Assembly: GCF_000364705.1 (NCBI RefSeq)
Contig: NZ_AQOH01000347.1
Span: 1 to 48,865 of the forward strand
Source: Pseudomonas fuscovaginae SE-1
GTDB lineage: Bacteria; Pseudomonadota; Gammaproteobacteria; Pseudomonadales; Pseudomonadaceae
Length of the DNA stretch: 48,865 nt
Direction of reading: 5' to 3'
The translations under genes were made by a program, and so were the position numbers. The notes beneath the pieces were generated by a model that saw only the letters and a program-made list of their open reading frames with translations, was not told the origin of the DNA and made no database searches. This document shows positions 46,266 to 48,865 of this stretch, piece by piece (the first letter of the stretch is position 1; each line of letters starts with the position of its first letter).

Positions 46266-47653
46266 TGCCGATCGCGATACCCATAGCACTGCTGTTCAGC
46301 CTGGTCTTCGGTGTGCTGGTCTGGCTGTTGCCGGCATTCAAGGTACTGGTGGTGCTGGTCGGTATCGCCGGGGTGGTGACGATCGTCCGCCACCCGCTGT
46401 GGGGACTGTTGCTGTTCACCGTGCTCGCGACCTTCCTGCCCTACTCCACGGTGCAGCTCGGCATCCGTACCACGGTCTCCGAGGCGCTGATCCTGCTGGT
46501 CTGGGGCAGCGTGCTGGTGCAGGGCCTGTTCAACAACCTGCCGGACAAGCCCCCCCTGCTGCGTACCGAGCGCCTGCTCGTGGCGCTGATGCTGTTCAGT
46601 GCCTTTCCCTTCGTCATCGGCCAACTGACGGTGAACGCCGAAGGCAACGGCCCGGTGAACTGGATCCGCTGGCTGCTGAACCTTTCGGTGCTGTTCCTGG
46701 TACCGCGCCTGCTGGACACCACCAGGGCCCGCGAGCAGGTGGTGACCGGCCTGCTGCTCGGCACCCTGATGATGCTGCTGCTGTCGATCCCGGTGTTTCT
46801 CAAGAACGGCACCGCCACCAGCATGACGCCGATCCTGGGCAAGCTCGGCTATGGCGGCATCTCGGTGCTGGGCGACAGCCTCAGCGCCATGTCCAACCGC
46901 ATGGGCTCGCCCTGGATGCACCCCAACGTCACGGGTGGCGCCATGGCCCTGCTGATGCCGCTGGCTTTCTGCTTCGGCGTGACGCGCCAGGGCTGGCCGC
47001 GGGCGCTGGGTCTCGCCGTCGCCGGTCTCGGCGCGGTCGCCCTGCTACTGAGCGGCTCACGCGGTGCGTTGCTGAGCCTGATCGTGGTACTGGTCTGGCT
47101 GACACGCAAGCGCGTGCCCTACACCGGCCGCCTGCTGATGGGCGGCGCCGCCTTCGGCGCGCTGCTGCTGATGTTCTACCCGCCGCTGCAGGACCGCCTG
47201 CTGACCATTTTCTCCACCAATGACGCCAGTACCAGTGTGCGCTTCGACGAGTACTCGCACTTCCCGCAGGCCATGGCGATGTTCCCCTTCGGCATCGGCT
47301 TCAAGACCGAGCCACCGGTGCCCGGCACCGGCCTTTGGGGGATTTCCAACCTGTGGCTGAACTTCATCTACAAGCTCGGTATTCCCGGCATGCTGCTGTT
47401 CGTCGCGGTGATCTGGAGCTGGTGGCGGGAGACCCATACCCACCGCGAAACCATCGGCCTGACCGCGGACAACGCCATCTGGCTCGGCACCACCGCCGGC
47501 CTGATGGCCGCACTGCTGAGCGGCATCTTCGACCACTATTTCAGCTTCACCCAAGTACTGATCGCCCTGTTCTGGCTGCTGCTGGGCCTTAATCTGCACG
47601 AAGCCCAGCGCCTCAAGCCCAAGGCCCCGAGCCTTTCTGGAGCCCACTCATGA
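46265..47653 (+). CDS. pslJ: O-antigen ligase/polymerase-like membrane protein PslJ
   Basis: A 462-residue polytopic inner-membrane protein with about 10-12 hydrophobic segments, from MPIAIPIALLFSLVFGVLVWLLPAF to the C-terminal VLIALFWLLLGL. A large periplasmic loop (residues ~310-380) includes NLWLNFIYKLG after a SVRFDEYSHFPQAMAMFPFGIGFK stretch, resembling the Wzy_C/WaaL region. It likely polymerises the repeat units. ATG 46265 overlaps the pslI stop, so the in-frame extension to 46196 is rejected. Confidence 0.88.
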   Translation: MPIAIPIALLFSLVFGVLVWLLPAFKVLVVLVGIAGVVTIVRHPLWGLLLFTVLATFLPYSTVQLGIRTTVSEALILLVWGSVLVQGLFNNLPDKPPLLRTERLLVALMLFSAFPFVIGQLTVNAEGNGPVNWIRWLLNLSVLFLVPRLLDTTRAREQVVTGLLLGTLMMLLLSIPVFLKNGTATSMTPILGKLGYGGISVLGDSLSAMSNRMGSPWMHPNVTGGAMALLMPLAFCFGVTRQGWPRALGLAVAGLGAVALLLSGSRGALLSLIVVLVWLTRKRVPYTGRLLMGGAAFGALLLMFYPPLQDRLLTIFSTNDASTSVRFDEYSHFPQAMAMFPFGIGFKTEPPVPGTGLWGISNLWLNFIYKLGIPGMLLFVAVIWSWWRETHTHRETIGLTADNAIWLGTTAGLMAALLSGIFDHYFSFTQVLIALFWLLLGLNLHEAQRLKPKAPSLSGAHS

Positions 47654-48471
47654 AACACCGTATGTTCCACTCACTGAACCTGCAGGCGGCCCTGCCCGAA
47701 TACGCGGAGAAAATGGCCGTCAGCCTGGAAGAACTGCAAGCCGCCTACGAGTGGATGCTGGCCAATGACGTCTGCTTCGAACAACCGCTCAAGGGCAACG
47801 TGCTGTGCTTCATCAGCTACCTGAACATCGAGCCCCGTATCGAAAATCCGCTGGCCAGGCGCTTCTACGCCCTGCTCGGGCGCGAAATCAAGGGCGCCCT
47901 GATCCCGCTCTACGGCATCAACTGGCCAACCCTGCGCGACCGCCTGCTGCGCTGGTGGGAGCTGGCCTACAACATCCTCATCTGCAAGATTCCCAGCCAT
48001 ACCCTGCGCCTGCTCTGGCTACGCATCGGCGGGGCGAAGATCGGCAAGGGCTCGACGGTCTGGCGCAACACCGAGGTGCTGGGTGTCGACAGCCTGCGCA
48101 TCGGCAACGACAGCACGGTCGGCTGGCACTGCCAGCTGGATGCCCGTGGCGGGCTGATCATCGGCGACCACGTGACCATCGCCTCCCATGTGCTGATCAT
48201 CGCTGGCGGGCATGACGTCCAGGCACCGGAGTTCTGGGCCGTCGGTGGGCCAGTGTACATCCGCGACTACGCCTGGATCGCCAGCCGCGCGCTGCTGTCC
48301 TTCGGTGCCGACATCGGCGAGGGTGCGGTGGTCGGCGGCCAGTGCGTGGTGTCCAAGCCGATCCCTCCCTATGCCATCGTCGGAGGCCCGGATGCGGCGA
48401 TCAAAGGCGAACGCTGCCGTGGCCTGAACTACAAGGTGGGCGGCAAAGGCCTGTTCACGTTGTTCCACTGA
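47650..48471 (+). CDS. Left-handed beta-helix (hexapeptide) acyltransferase in psl operon
   Basis: A 273-residue protein. The C-terminal ~150 residues form hexapeptide repeats (RIGGAKIGKGSTVWRNTEVLG, LRIGNDSTVGWHCQLDARGGLIIGDHVTIASHV), with likely catalytic His188 in IIAGGHDVQAP and a closing PPYAIVGGPDA. The first ~110 residues, including LLWLRIGG-preceding helices LLRWWELAYNILI, are not part of the helix and may be amphipathic or acceptor-binding. It resembles acetyl-CoA dependent O-acetyltransferases of polysaccharide clusters. It overlaps pslJ by 4 bp. No such gene is at this place in the P. aeruginosa psl locus, whose acyltransferase PslL is a membrane type. Confidence 0.85.
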   Translation: MKHRMFHSLNLQAALPEYAEKMAVSLEELQAAYEWMLANDVCFEQPLKGNVLCFISYLNIEPRIENPLARRFYALLGREIKGALIPLYGINWPTLRDRLLRWWELAYNILICKIPSHTLRLLWLRIGGAKIGKGSTVWRNTEVLGVDSLRIGNDSTVGWHCQLDARGGLIIGDHVTIASHVLIIAGGHDVQAPEFWAVGGPVYIRDYAWIASRALLSFGADIGEGAVVGGQCVVSKPIPPYAIVGGPDAAIKGERCRGLNYKVGGKGLFTLFH

Positions 48472-48480
48472 GCCGCGCCC

Positions 48481-48865
48481 ATGTTCGGATCGACCCTCTG
48501 GCTGACCCTGGCGACCCTCACCGGTCTGGCCGCCGGCTTCGCCCGCGAGTGGCTGCTGGTGGCCGCCTGGGGCGCCGGCGGGCGCAGCGACAGTTTCCTG
48601 GTCGCGCTGTTCCTGCCGGAAGCCCTGCGCATGGCCCTGGCTGCCGGCCTGCTCAGCGCGGCGGCATTGCCGCTGTACCAGCAACGCTCGGCCGGCGACC
48701 AGGCCCACTGGCTCGGGGCCCTGGCGCCACGCCTGCTGTTGGGCGGCCTGCTGCTGGGCGGCGTAATGAGCGTGGGCGCGCCGCTTTGGGTGCGGCTGAT
48801 CGGACCCGGCCTCGACAGCCAGGGTTATCAACTGGCCGGCGGCAGCCTGCACTGGCTGGCCTGGT
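48481..48865 (+). CDS. pslK: MurJ/MviN-like flippase PslK (partial, 5' end only)
   Basis: ATG 48481 opens a frame with no stop before the window ends; 128 codons are seen. MFGSTLWLTLATLTGLAAGFAREWLLVAAWGAGGRSDSFLVALFLPEALRMAL is typical of the first helices of MurJ-family lipid flippases, including the RxxxxxxxxGxGxxxDxFxxA block. A further helix RLLLGGLLLGGVMSVGAPLWV follows. It should flip lipid-linked oligosaccharide or act in its export. It begins 9 bp after the acyltransferase stop. Confidence 0.85.
   Translation, partial: MFGSTLWLTLATLTGLAAGFAREWLLVAAWGAGGRSDSFLVALFLPEALRMALAAGLLSAAALPLYQQRSAGDQAHWLGALAPRLLLGGLLLGGVMSVGAPLWVRLIGPGLDSQGYQLAGGSLHWLAW

Overview
The window is a contiguous stretch of a Pseudomonas chromosome, most like the P. 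fluorescens group. Three things support this: high GC with strong C/G third-codon bias; REP palindromes with the core GGGCTTGCCC; and a gene order I recognise from Pseudomonas (sthA, gap, mfd, nagZ, psrA, lexA, sulA, topA, fadA, fadB, usp, uup, slt). The sequence starts inside sthA and ends inside a MurJ-like flippase gene. I see no rRNA, tRNA, CRISPR array, prophage or insertion sequence.

Layout. 1-5.5 kb: soluble transhydrogenase (partial), an ApbE flavin transferase lipoprotein, an MFS carboxylate symporter, a REP doublet, and a long-form glyceraldehyde-3-phosphate dehydrogenase. 5.9-12.6 kb: a forward run of mfd (transcription-repair coupling), a CsiV-family periplasmic protein and a SWIM/SNF2 helicase. 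12.7-16 kb: nagZ (peptidoglycan recycling) and psrA (fatty-acid-sensing repressor) on the minus strand, then the SOS operon lexA-sulA. 16-25 kb: two small unknown genes, topA, a DUF1653 gene, the fadBA beta-oxidation operon, a small membrane protein and a universal stress protein. 25-31.3 kb: uup, slt, a MOSC protein and cheV. 31.9-35.3 kb: an Hpt-domain gene, a histidine kinase/LuxR-type regulator pair and a YegS lipid kinase.

35.7-48.9 kb is a polysaccharide operon. Its order matches the P. aeruginosa psl locus: pslA, B, D, E, F, G, H, I, J, then a hexapeptide-repeat acyltransferase, then pslK (cut by the window end). From pslE onward most genes overlap by 1-17 bp, and no internal terminator is visible, so it is probably one transcript. 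pslC is absent from its expected place and the acyltransferase is an extra gene. The leader carries a 9-codon ORF with a very strong ribosome site that is partly inside a hairpin.

Regulatory logic can be read in several places. lexA has two LexA boxes, one covering its -10. psrA has two abutting PsrA-type palindromes over its own promoter. A similar but degenerate double site with the same 13-bp offset lies upstream of fadB, so regulator and likely target are in one window. cheV has a FliA (sigma-28)-type promoter, and topA a good sigma-70 promoter. A perfect 62-bp palindrome follows slt. No whole new system is evident. The best leads are the psl leader, the altered psl gene content, the paired PsrA sites, the long palindrome and the hairpin-rich cheV/hpt intergenic region.
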